From the NCBI GenBank assembly GCA_003024785.1, contig PUQB01000307.1, forward strand, positions 62,001 through 126,000: 64,000 nucleotides of DNA. Direction: 5' to 3'. Of this stretch, positions 1 to 11,957 are shown in pieces. The position numbers were made by a program, and so were the translations under genes. The notes under the pieces are model-generated. The model was given only the letters and a program-made list of their open reading frames with translations. It was not told where the DNA came from and did not search any database. The stretch comes from Selaginella tamariscina (lineage: Eukaryota > Streptophyta > Lycopodiopsida > Selaginellales > Selaginellaceae). Position 1 is the first letter of the stretch, and every line of letters starts with the position of its first letter.

Positions 1-988
1 CTCTTATTAATATTGTTTCCCATGTACTATTAAAAATGACATGAGTTTTGTAAGAGATTAATAAAAGCATGCACAATGTTATATTTTAAATTTACATGTT
101 ATACTACATGTATAACATTAGTTTACATATGTATAGAAATATATATTTATTTATATATAGAGGGAGAGAAAGAAAGAGAGAGAAAGCATCTCCTTATAAG
201 TATAATTAATAAACAATCAAAATAAATAATTCTTATATATAAATAGACATACATATATATTTACACAACTATATAATTATACATGTATTATATATATATA
301 TATATATATAATCATATGTAGAGTATGTAATAATTAAAAGATCTTTCTTTCATCTACACACTCACATGTTTGTGTGTAATATAGTTATTTGTATATATTG
401 TCATGTGTGTGTGTATATAAAAGAAAGAGACACTAGTAAATTTTTCATATAAAAAATATGACAATGAAGTCATTAAAGAGTTAGAAATTTAACATATCTT
501 TTCAATTAAATATATTAAGTAGGTGCACCTTTGTTACATATATTATGTCTAACATATGTATTTAAAAACCATCTTTAATAACTCATTAAATAAACATTGT
601 GCATTAATAATTTCTTTTTGATTCAATTAACCACTCTAGTGGAAAAGCACGGTGGTAATAATAATAAATTATATGGCATTGTTTTAATTTAAAATGGACA
701 AGCAAATAAATTTAATTTTATAACCGTAATCCATATCATTACATCACAATTGTGTTAAAGTGGCCACGTGGGGGACCGGATAACGAAAAAGCCCATGAGA
801 CACTTGGTATTGCCAATTCAATAAAATATTCCAGTATATATTCATCACGCAAGCATTTTTCATACTAAGTTTTGAAATTAGCATCCGATTATTACACGTA
901 ATGTATATATAATTAAAGCATAGGCAACCAGTAGAAAAATTTGTATTCATTTGAAAGTATAATATACAGTTTATACTGTAGTAACATC
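1..988. other. AT-rich intergenic region with microsatellites
   Basis: I see no gene here. The stretch contains a GA-rich run near 160-190, a (TA)n run near 288-312, short TG runs near 370-420, and a fragment of the transposon family found at 40,994-42,397 (listed separately). Small open frames lack codon bias or family motifs. Confidence 0.6.
605..690. mobile_element. Fragment of the TTA-target element family
   Basis: The segment containing ATTAACCACTCTAGTGGAAA and then a GGTGGTAAT-like stretch and TGGCATT closely matches 42,285-42,355 near the right end of the 40,994-42,397 element. No partner terminus or target duplication is visible here, so this is a truncated copy. Confidence 0.55.
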
Positions 989-1922
989 TCACAGGGACAC
1001 AATGATGATGGAAAGATTGTCAGTACTACCTGTTTGAAGAGCTTTGTCTACAAGTCCAGAAGCCAGTTGATCCAGCGACAGGCCATCCTTCCCATTTAAC
1101 AACAATGTGAGTGTATCGCACACATCTTGAGAGGACATTTGCTCCACAATCCCGTCCGATAAAACCAGCAAATATCCTGCTCCGAATCCTGACCTGTCAT
1201 GCACAGTCACGTCCGGCTCTGCACTCACTCCATATGGCTTGAATTCTTTGTCTCCAATCGCCCTGGACATCGCCAAATCCCCGTTCACTCTGTAAATACA
1301 TATACAGTGATTGTGGGTAAGGAATATTTGCTGTGTATAACATATGAACTACCTGTAGTAGCGACCGGTATAGATCACGTGTCCTCCGGCAGCTTCAATC
1401 CTTGCTCTCTCTCCTGGCAATTCAGGATGATGATCGCGGGTAAGCTCTACTGCCTTTAGCTTTTCGTTGGATGAAGAAGCAGAGCAGATTTGAGCTCTAG
1501 AGTCACCCACATTTGCCACAACCACAGATTCTGACGTAACCACTGCAGTACATGCTGTAGATCCTGCAGACCACCCTTCCCTCTTAGCCATCTCCATGAA
1601 CTGCTCTTCTACGTCATGGAGTGCCCCTTGAGAGCTTCACGCACTATTCCAGAGTCAGCTAGATGATGAGAGAACCTGGGGAAGAAACTCTTAGACGCGA
1701 ACTCGCTGGCTTCGTACCCACCATGACCATCAAAAACTCCAAAAAGGCCAAATTTGGTATCATTGCCTACAACCACAACTCTATCCTCTTGATAATATCT
1801 CAGTCCTTTCCTACTGTCAACACCATAGTTCCAACTTGAAGCGTTATATTGCGATAAAGCGTTGATGTAGTAACCGATTGCAAAAGCTGCGAGAGCGACT
1901 AGGAAAAAACGGATTTTCATTC
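989..1922 (-). CDS. PP2C-type protein phosphatase (PP2C51-like), probably the C-terminal half of a kinase-phosphatase fusion
   Basis: Metal-dependent Ser/Thr phosphatase of the PPM/PP2C family. Visible motifs, in order: YYQEDR, GVFDGHGGYEASE, SAGSTACTAVV, VANVGDSRAQI, LTRDHHP, AAGGHV, GDLAMSRAIGD, LSDGIVE and GSTDNLS, so the metal-binding Asp residues are present. The details resemble plant PP2C51 (Arabidopsis At3g63340, from memory). The segment begins with a hydrophobic stretch, FFLVALAAFAIGYYI, that looks like a membrane anchor. A 63-nt intron (1290-1352) restores the frame as YYR-VNGD. One frame break lies at the GGGG run 1624-1627, where one more G would give LKGALHDVEEQF. The piece can start at ATG 1918-1920. 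It can also be joined in frame to the upstream kinase through a 101-nt intron (1923-2023), which would make the TM segment an internal linker. Confidence 0.85.
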
Positions 1923-2023
1923 CTAGTAAAACTATACCTAACCCTTAAAAAGGATGCATAAAAGCATTGGTCAGGAAAAGGTAAAACTAAAGGAAATATA
2001 TATATATATATATATATATACAC

Positions 2024-4306
2024 CATCTAGCTCCTCTCTGAAAAATGGATGTTGGAGAGCCGCCTTGGCTGTGATGGGACGATCCTACACAAAGTATATA
2101 GTTACACTGTGTGTGTACATGAGAGAGAGGATTACAAATGTCGAAGAAACTCTTCAGCAAATCTAGAGCACGTGAATCCGAAAACGCAAATACAGACTTG
2201 AAGTACTTGAATAAAAGTATGAAAGTGTGTGTGTTGGGGCAAGTAGGATTTAGTGAGCATACCCAAGATTCAACTCATCACGAGATTTGATGTATCCAAG
2301 CAAGGTCTCAGTATCACTCTGAAAGATGTTCCCTTTCAACTTTGCAATTTGAATACACAAATTAGATAAGCCTTGGAGCCTGATTATAGAATGTTAGCAA
2401 AAAAACATTATAACTCCAAGATACAGTAGAATGTATCACTAAATGAATGTGTTGTATAATAGCAATCATGCTTACATCTATAGGAATATGTGTACATGTG
2501 TTCATACCTGGAAGCCATTCTCACATCTTCGTCATCAGAATACTGCATTGCAAGGCGTGAATATCGTCTCTCAGTGGCTTCTAAAGCCTCAGAATTTCCT
2601 GTTGTTAGATGCAGCAAACCACTCCAATGCTCCACATATCATATCTATTATATACACCGCGACGTTAGCATTGTATACATACATATATCCATGAATACTC
2701 ACTTGACGCACCATATGTAGGCATCAACGTGTGCGTATGTACGTGTGTGTGTGCGTATACCTGTAGTGTACAAGAAATCCCGATTCTCTGTGAACTTTGC
2801 ATGTGGAGGTGCAAACTCTGCTCTGTCTCTTCAGAACTGAAACATGACACATATCAGATCAATAAATATTACATGCTTTAAGTAAAATGGTATGAACTCA
2901 CCTGGAAGGGCCTGCTTCTCCGTAAAGGTTTTGCAAGCTGAAAATGTCAACAGCACTTCCAAAATCCACTAATCTCCTGCAGCAACATAACAGTACAAGA
3001 TGAAACCAAAATCCTTCTCACAAGACCCAAATGATCCTCACAAGTGCAAACCACCATCACGCAGTACGCTTTAATAGGATGTTCTCTGCCAGCACAAACA
3101 CGTCCTTAGCAAAAGCTCATTATGTGCTACAAAGCAGCTACATTACTATAAGCTTCTCATGGATTATCTGAGTAAGCTGTTTGTACATAGTTCAATATGT
3201 TAAACAGGAAAATTACCTGGTTTAATGTCTATATCCTGGCTATGACACTCATAGGCTGCAGAAGCTGTTCACTCTTGCGTTATGCTTCAGAATAACCAAT
3301 TTGATCCGAACTAACCAGTTGATGCAAAATGTCACTTAGCTGTGACTGGCCTTCAAGTGTTGTTCTTAGCCAGTGCCACCATTGAGATTTCACCAGTTGC
3401 CCCCTTTGACTGAATGTTAGCCAAGAGTAGACCAACCATAGCTCGTTCTGAGTGTCATGAAATTCCACATATCAACATATGAAGTAATGATAATACTTAT
3501 ATAAAAGTCATTCTACTTTCTACAACACACACACACACACACATATTATGTATGCATACGCAGAAAACCAATTTGGTAACCTACAAACAGCGTAGTACGT
3601 AGATACACAGACACACAGATACACACAATATATGTAGTACTTTCAATCAATCTCCTATAAGAATCAGTTTAATACGCACAACATGACGAACTAAGTCTAC
3701 AACAGACACGCATCTGTAGACACTACAAAGATACACATGCACACCAAACGAAGGCCCGTGTAGTTATAAACACAGCAAGAAAATTGTACTGAACACATCT
3801 CTATACACATGCATATGTATCTCCTCTATATATGTGTAGTTATAAATCCAGCAAGTTGGATAGTATGTTTGAAATGTATATTAGTTTGTTTTGAACTGTA
3901 CATAGATCAAGAGACGCACAGATAACCTCTAAATATCTCATAATTGTGTTGTCACACACACACCGTCCGCTTTTCCTGCAGTTGCTTGAATATTTCACCA
4001 TAGTGCTTCTCTCTTAGGCATTAGGAAGACCCTTTGGCCATAATAAACAAAAGATTATCCATCTTTCAGGTGAAAACCAAAGAGAATGCACATCTTCTTT
4101 ATTTGCTTGATAATGTATGTGTCTGCGGAGTCAGCTAAGTCGCTTCCGCTGCTATCGACTCTTTTCGCTGTCCACGCTTCACCAAACCCGCCTTTCCCAA
4201 TCTGTTTCTCAGGCACAAACTGGAAACAGCTTGGTATCGTAGTCACTTCCTGCTTATTGGGAAGCACAGAAAAACATAGCGCCGTACAAGAGACAAGAAA
4301 AACCAT
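2024..4306 (-). CDS. Divergent protein kinase, At3g63330/At3g63340-like, upstream half of the kinase-PP2C locus
   Basis: Split kinase gene, about nine exons. Visible parts: Gly-rich loop IGKGGFGEAW with a lysine in YIIKQIKK, REKHYGEIF (about 3,964-4,016), hinge NELWLVY, WWHWLRTT, catalytic-loop remnant DIKPENILL, RLVDFGSAVD, GPSRAEFAPPH replacing the APE region, DMWSIGVV, IKSRDELNLG and, in the last exon (2024-2084), DRPITAKAALQHPFF. The WWHWL, FGSA and IKSRD signatures match a plant kinase found beside or fused to PP2C51 (known family, from memory). The canonical HR of HRD is absent: the catalytic loop reads HSQDIDIKPEN. One base is missing near 2616-2618, where one more T gives GVVLLHLTTGN. 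I chose ATG 4306, which gives a hydrophobic N-terminus (VFLVSCTALCFSVL), but an upstream exon is possible. The last exon ends GAT-G before GT, in phase with the PP2C exon. Confidence 0.7.
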
Positions 4307-5052
4307 CTGTTTCTCTCCGAAAACGAGAATGACGGAGGCAGTGTGCTGTGAATTTCATACAAAACATACATAAATCTTTGGATTATATGGAAAATCTTCG
4401 GTTTGGATGATTTTATGCATGTTATGAATCTTCCGCAGCTTTAGATTTGCGTGCATACAGCGACCCATGCGGATTTAATGCGGCAATCACAGTACCTATA
4501 TTGCCGAAACATGTTCTTCACTGTGAAGGATCTGGCAAAAACGATCTTGCTGGGAAACATTGATCCCCGATGCTGCACCCACCCCGATCGAGCACAGAAT
4601 AGATCCGTGTAAGAAGCACCGTCGCGGCCGCCATAGCTGCTGCTCTTCCTAGAACCCTAGGGCTGCCATTGAAGATTTAAGTTGAATGTCCGCCATGTGC
4701 AATGTATACGTTATGCCCTAATTTCTTGTGTGCATTTAAATTTATATTTAAACCTAAAAGTAAAATATACCAGGCATATTCGATATTTCAATCACATATA
4801 TTTGTTTATTTCCCGCTATTTGTATTTTGAAAATTAATATACCATGTATAGAATTGAAGATCTCTCTTGCCTGAACACAGGTCCACACCTGGCGTACTTG
4901 TTCAACAAACACGTCTGATGTTGTTTTCTATCCATAAAACAAACAATTACTGAATATATATGTTAGAACAATATATTGTTTAACTACATCTAGATATTCT
5001 ATTTAGTGATTTTTGCAGCCATCCTGCCTCTAAAAGCTCTTCACTAATAGCT
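4307..5052. other. Intergenic / leader region of the kinase locus
   Basis: The minus strand contains short frames with starts, for example one beginning MAAATVLLTR near 4,633 and one beginning MFPSKIVFARS near 4,560 that ends at a plausible AG/GTACTG donor. They could be leader exons, but I could not join either in frame to the kinase. The rest is AT-rich spacer before the 3' end of the PPR gene. Confidence 0.4.
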
Positions 5053-6789
5053 TCACCCAATAGCACTTTCTCGCGTAAATCGCTGTTGAGTTATATCTAC
5101 ATCTTCTTCACCATTTTCTTCCTCTTCTTCTTCATATGGAACTATCACATTGGTGCTGGAACCAAGTCTTTTAGTTTGAAATGTAGTAAATGTTTCATCA
5201 TCAGAAAGATCAGAGGTTTCATTCTTGACGACCTCAGTTTGTCCATAAATACATCAGCTGCATACAAATTGATCAACACACACACGTGTGTGTGTGTTTG
5301 TATATATAATGGTTATATATGTCATGCATGTACGCATATGTGTGTGTGTGTGAATGTGTGAACTTACGGTAGAGACGCTTTGTATTGACTTTGATTCTCT
5401 TGCCCTTGACGTATCTATATTCCCATTTACCAAGGGGATACTTCTTTTTCACTTTCTCGCTCTTTTCAATCATTCCAACTCTTGTATACACATCTGCAAC
5501 CATCTCCACAATCCTGTGGTCTGGCTTGATGCCTAATTCCTCCATATCTGCAAACAGCTGCACACAAAACAGTCATATGTGCATGTGTGTGTATGCACGA
5601 GAGAGAGAGAGAGAGAGAACATTCTATATAACGTATTGTGAACATATGTTTGTGTGTGTGTACCAATAATATGAAATGAACTATATACATACTTGCCAAA
5701 TATCATTATTGAACTCACACACACACACACACACAGCTTGTATGTGCACTTGGACGCTTATACACGCACACATACGTGTGTGTGTGTGTGTGTGTGAAAA
5801 GACTTACATCGAGAAACTTATCATACATGCCAGCACGTCTATAGGTATTCAACATAAGGGCGAAATGGGAACGAGGGAGAGCGTCTAAGTGCTTGTGGAA
5901 GAGGCTTCTGAATAGTCCCTCTGCCTCATCTACACGATCCTCCTTGTCTAATGCTTGTAATAACAGCTGATAAGTTGATAGTGTCTTACCATGCCCTTTA
6001 CTTAACATCCACTTTGACACCTGTAAATTACAATAAACACACACACACACACACACACAAACTTCAATATTGATATCATTATAATTAAATTGCCTGGATA
6101 ACACGCCTCCATTTTCCTTGGTCTCTAAGGCATCTGAGAGCTTTTTTAACAGGTTCAACTGGGAAATCCACTTCAAAAGCACTCCATGCATCTAATGCAC
6201 CGTAAACATCTTCTCTCACATCAGACACATTGTGTATCTGGAAATAAATATTAATTGATATAATAATCAAATTAATTTAAGAATTTAATTTTAGTTTATT
6301 GTTTAATATTAACAATAGGTACCTGTTTAGTAAAATCTCACCGTCTTAAGAAGGTTAATGGCTTTTATAGTTGGTCCTCTTGTCTTGCCCTTTGTTTTCC
6401 ATAAAGGATGGTTATCATCTTCTTTTTCTACTTGTTTTCTCCCACTAGCAAAACATATCTGACAATTACATTAATACTAATAAACAAGATTAATTTAGTG
6501 TAATGTAATCAATTTATAATTAATTACATTTAGTTGTTAATTACCAATGAGCATGGTCTTCTGCAGGAAAGAATGCCAATTCGAAGCTTAGAACACATGC
6601 GTTCTCCTCCAATTTCCGTTTTTTGGTCATTGGTGTGTGATGAATTGTTTGGCCAATATTTAATCTATGGAAATAAATAAATAAATAAATAAAACAATTT
6701 ATAAGAAACAATCTTACTTGGTCACAACAGAGAACTACTCTTGACATTGAAATCAAATTGGTGGGTACAATCTGAATGGGCACGTCCAC
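5053..6789 (-). CDS. EMB1417-like: Pentatricopeptide repeat protein, EMB1417-like (At4g21190 family)
   Basis: Organellar RNA-binding PPR protein. The first three exons join in phase from ATG 6789 (MDVPIQIVPTNL) through CRRPCSL to WKTKGKTRGPTIKAINLL. Later exons give YGALDAWSAFEVDFPV, KWMLSKGHGKTLSTYQLLL, DEAEGLF, LFADMEELGIKPD and KKYPLGKWEYRYVKGKRIKV. This order and wording match the plant EMB1417 family, whose Arabidopsis member is required in embryos (established, recalled). One intron appears to use a GC donor (CAG/GCAATT near 6,085), and several introns are mostly CA/TG repeats. The terminal exon contains a convincing acidic tail (six glutamates in a row, then NGEEDVD) ending at TGA 5053-5055, but the preceding splice puts it one frame off, so the last junction is uncertain. 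The short N-terminus could be an organelle-targeting peptide. Confidence 0.8.
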
Positions 6790-6794
6790 TGCAT

Positions 6795-6875
6795 TCCTGG
6801 ATTTCTTTAAACCCTTTGAAAAGCCCTAATTTTCTAAAACCCTAATTTTTTAAAACCCTTTGAAAGCCCTAATTA
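6795..6875 (-). promoter_or_regulatory. Telobox cluster upstream of the PPR gene
   Basis: AAAACCCTAATT at 6836-6847, flanked by degenerate AAACCCTTTG and GCCCTAATT copies, lies about 6-85 nt upstream of the PPR start. AAACCCTAA teloboxes are known promoter elements of plant genes for translation and organelle function. The role here is inferred from position. Confidence 0.55.
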
Positions 6876-9800
6876 TTTAAACAAACTAGCCATTATATCT
6901 TTTGATATTTCAAATGGGTTTATTTTGTTAGTTTATTTATGTGTAAACGTTATACATGTTGTATTTTTATATATTTTTATGAAAATAAAACAATGTAACA
7001 TGGAGTATGACTATTCGAAATACATAATATAGAAGTGTGTATATGTGTGTGTTGATAGTAAATTTATACATAAAGGGATAGGTTTTAGAATCAATCTAAC
7101 CTTAAAAACGTAAAAAAAACATATCTAATAGTTAAGAATGTTAAACTAACATAATTTAAAAAAATTAACAATTCCAACAGTTAAAAAACATTTATAACGA
7201 TTCAAAATATGTTTATTTTATAACATTTAAAACAAAATTAATGTTGATACAAAATGTTATGACAAAATTTGCTTTTGTATATTTTATCTAATACTCCATT
7301 TACTTCTAATTACTATACTAATAACTCACTTTCTTTTAAAATCAATAACATAGTTTAAGATTTAATAAAGTTGGGTAATAAGCATAAAGTGCAGGCTTAA
7401 AGATTAAAAATGGAAATTAGAACTTATTATTGAAAAATAAAAATTATAAAAAATGTTTTAAAATTATAAACAAATTGCTAGAATATAAATCTTTATCATA
7501 CACTTATCAAGTAATGATGAAAAATCAAAAGGCAATATTTAAAATTAAAATATAAAAATCATCAAATGAATAAATAAAAATTTAAAATAAAAATACTAAA
7601 ATCATTAAATGAACTTGAACAAAACCACAATTTAAAATTCAAGAGCCAAAAAAATAATTATACAAATTAGTGCTAAAACTAATAAATCATTTCTTATCAT
7701 AAGTTTGTAAATAGAGTTATTTATAGTAAATAATAAAATTATTCATTATTTTATCATTACTAACTTTTGTATATGATTGAGCATTTCATCATAGAATTGA
7801 TGATTAAAAGTAAGTTTATAAATTTTAATAATTTTTTAGTGGGATTTATCAGTGCAAAATTTTAAATCTTAATTTTAAAATTAAAGATGTCTTTTTAATA
7901 TGATATTATAATTTAATTTTTTAATTAAAATCTATTTAAAAGTGTACACAATGTGTAAATATGCATTATGCATGTATACAATCAACTAATATAATATATA
8001 AATGCATATAATATGGAATTTTAAACATACAAATAAAACCCATATAATATATAATTTATAAATAGAAAGATACAATATCTTTTTAAGTTTGAGATTGCAT
8101 ATAAAATATGATTCAAATAATTAAAATATACTAATATATTTATTGATGTTACACGTATTTGAAGTGTTCAGTTCAAATACACATTAATTAATATAATGTA
8201 AAATTGAAACATTAAATAAAAACCATATATATATAATTTATAAATTGAAAATATGATTTCTTTATAATTTTGAAATTGCATATGAAATACAGTCCACACA
8301 ATTAAAATATTAATATATATACTGGTATGTTACACATTTGAAGCATTAAAATGGTTAGTTAATTTATAATAAACTCATTCATGTAAACAATGTGTAATAT
8401 GTATTTATGTATGTATACAGCATTAATTAATATGATATTAATGAATATAATATAAATATTAAAACATACAAATATATATAGTTTATAAATTAAATATAAT
8501 CCACTTAATTAAAATATATTAATATATTTACTTACAACCACATATTTAAAAACCGATCAACCCATGATAAACTCAAATAAACTTTAGGATAAAGTTATTA
8601 AGAAAATGGAATAAAAAAAATGCAAGCGTGAGTTTTCATGTGTTATAAAATATAACATATAAATAAAGGTATTAGTATATACTGATTTTAAATATACAAT
8701 TTTAAATTTAAAAAGAAAGTGTATATTTTTATTTTTAACCTATATGTTACATAATTTAATTTAAAATATTATATGTAACATATGTAATTTATATGTAACA
8801 TATGTATATTTAAATATTTTACTTTTAATTTTAAAATTAATAGTGATTTTCAAATAAAATTTCCATAAAAATATATTATAATTTATAAAGTGACACTTAA
8901 ACTTATCATAATGAATTTATTGCGTTGTGTAATGAATTCACTTATACTATTTTAATTTAATGTGTTTTGTCTAAATATCTTATCATTTTATTTTTCTTAA
9001 TCATTATGATATGGTTTTTTATTTATAAAATCCAAGACATATTTAAGTTGTAGATGTTTTAAGAATATATAAATATTTTATTAAACATTATAAAATGATT
9101 ATTCTAAATTCACAAAAAACAATTCAAAAGTGTTTTTATTTCCATTTATAATGTCATTTATTAGTAATAATATTTGATTTAATATGCAATGTATGTGTGT
9201 GTGCTAATACTAAATATCAATATTAATTTATGGATGTAAAAAGTTAAGTTTATTTCTAAGAAAATAAAGGTTAAAAAATTATATTTTTAATAAATATTAA
9301 TTTATATATGAATTAAATATATATGTACATATAATAGATTGGTTTTGTTTCCAAAATGCAATATTTAACATTATTAATTTCTTATTTTATGTTTTAGCAA
9401 AATAAATGTTAAAGGTCAACATTACTTGGAATTTTAAGTTTTTTGTGATACATATTCTTTTATAATTAAACTTGAGTTAATGTTTTAAATTAAATATGAT
9501 TAAAAAAGAGCTACATAAAAAAATATTTAACTTGTTTAGTAACGATATAACATAATATTTTCTTGTTTTCATCGTTTATGACTATTGTTCAATAATTATC
9601 ACTTAATTTATTTAACATTAAAATTCTTAATAAATTTTTATACATCATCAAAATAAGTTTTATCTTTAAAATATTTATTCATATCATTTAAAAAAACTTT
9701 GTTGTAAAACTTTATTTTTAATAAAAGTATTGATAAAGTGTGAATGAATTATAATTAACATTTAGCTATTATAAATGAATTTATATATAAAGATATAAAT

Positions 9801-11646
9801 GAATTGTTAAAATTTAAAAACATGAAAATAATTTTTTTTAATGGTCAATTATTTCTAAATATTAAGATATTTTTAATTAATAACATTTAAATAAAGTTAA
9901 CCTTCATAAAGAATGTTATTAACAATTAAAAGTCAAAAAGTTTAGAAAGTAATTATAAATATGAAAAAATAGCATTTATAATTCTATTAAACTATAAAGA
10001 CATGATTAATTTCAATTACAATATTATAATATTATTACAATAATTATATTATTATCATTATTAAATGTGTTTATTTATTTAAGATCATATTTATATTTCT
10101 ATCAAATTTAACGTTGTTTTTATATTAACTTGATTAAGCCCCTTAATAATGATTCAATATATATTTAAAATTTTATATATTATTAAATTTATTCAAGTTG
10201 TAATAATTAAATGTGTATTATAAGAAAATAAGTTAGATGACCACATTAAAAGTGAAATAAATTTGTATAATTTATTTATTTATTATTTTAAAAATATTTT
10301 TTAATTTAATGAAATGTATTGACTTTCAAGTGAATATTCCTCACTTTCTTTTATAATATTATAACATATCTTATACATTGATTAATTAATAAATAGTCAA
10401 TTACATGATTCTTCACTCTTATTTATATATAACATAATAATATTTTTATGTTTCATTCATTAAAGTTGATTAATAAATCATCAATTACAATAGCAAATAC
10501 ATACCATTATCAATTAAAATTAAGATTTATATAAATAATATGTAACATGTAAGTTATAACGTAAATTAACATGTGAAATAAAAACAAACGGTTTTATGTT
10601 ATGAATTAAGAAAGTTTAAAAATAAAAATTAGAATTTATTATGAAAAGGATAATTAAAAAGAAAAAATAAAATATAAATCATTAACAAGGAAATTTGTAT
10701 CACAATCATGAGGGAAAAAAAAATAATAATAATAAAGATATAAAATTAAAAACCAAATCACTAACATGGAAATATGTTGATAATTTAAGGAATTTATTAT
10801 CCAAAAAGAAAATATCCATATTGTCAAAAAATATTTATGAAATTTCATAAAACAATAAATGATAAATGTTAATTTAAAAACATTTATATATTTTTAAACA
10901 TCACAAAAATACTTAAATATTATTGTTATTAATAAGATTTAATTATGTTTCCTTGGATACTACAAACAATCACTACTATGTATTTCAAAATTTAGAAATT
11001 TATTATCAAAGTGATCTTTATCAATAATCTATAATTGTTTTGTTTTTTTTTTCATTGTAATGGTTCGTTTTTTTTTTTTTTTTTTAAAGATAATAATTTC
11101 TTCATCTTTTGTGAATAAAAAACTTATTAGAACTTACTTATTTGAAATGATATTTATATTTGGAAAAGCTAACCTTATTTTAACATATACACGCTCGTAT
11201 ATGCATAGAATATATTTATGTATGGTAAAAGGCTAACATAAATACGTATATATGGTAATGTATAACATAATGTGTCACGTGGGTGTGGCTGTGTGGCTGT
11301 GCAGAGTAAGTAAATAACAACATCAGTTTTCTTTAATTTATTTTATTTGGCTTTATCGTTAAAATTAATATTAATTTTTAGCATTCTTATTATATATTTT
11401 CTAGTATATACTACTTTTACTTTGTGAACATGTCACATTTAAGGGGTTTTGGGGAATCTGTATATGGAATCCATTCGATATTAAACTTTCATATTAACTA
11501 GCAGAAATTTCATATACATACAGTATCTATATATAAGTTTTAAATTTACATATATACACCTCTTTAAAACTAAAAATTAAAATATGATTTCAAAAATCAA
11601 TAAAACTTATTTATAATAACATTCATCCAAATTTGCAATAAGTAAC

Positions 11647-11700
<54 letters not shown>
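6876..11700. other. 4.8 kb AT-rich gene desert
   Basis: Extremely AT-rich DNA. The only open frames are low-complexity (Ile, Phe, Lys, Asn, Tyr) and none carries a recognisable domain. The poly-T run near 11,070-11,085 and the A/T runs throughout look like ordinary spacer or very old transposon remains. I see no LTRs, TIRs, tRNA or tandem array. Confidence 0.7.

Positions 11701-11706
<6 letters not shown>
11646..11706. repeat. Compound (TA)n-(GA)n microsatellite
   Basis: About 24 nt of TA dinucleotides run directly into about 35 nt of GA dinucleotides, just downstream of the 3' end of the Mpv17-like gene. Confidence 0.9.
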
Positions 11707-11707
<1 letters not shown>

Positions 11708-11957
11708 AATCAATATAATGTTTGTGATAAAAAATTTATATGTATCCCTAACTACTATTTATTATTATTTATTAAACAATAATCGACTCATCTTTCAAAT
11801 TTTGGCGAAGCAGCAGTTTACCACACAAGCACGCACGCGCTGCCGTAGAAAGAGAACATACATCACACTCAATGGAAGTATACAAAGAGAATATACATCA
11901 CTCAGGTTGGCTGAGTAGCTTTGGTTAGTTAGTGGCTACAACATATAACAGCAGCTC

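Noticed and set aside
744..992. 82-residue minus-strand open frame
   Set aside because: It lies just past the PP2C stop codon, has no motif and is compositionally random.
5273..5361. Cys/Val- and His/Thr-rich open frames at many loci (for example 5,086-5,730, 12,050-12,530 and 14,248-14,530)
   Set aside because: They come from (TG)n and (CA)n intron repeats read in frame, not from genes.
6876..11700. Hidden gene in the AT-rich desert
   Set aside because: No frame longer than about 65 codons, no GC-richer islands, no splice-linked motifs seen on either strand.
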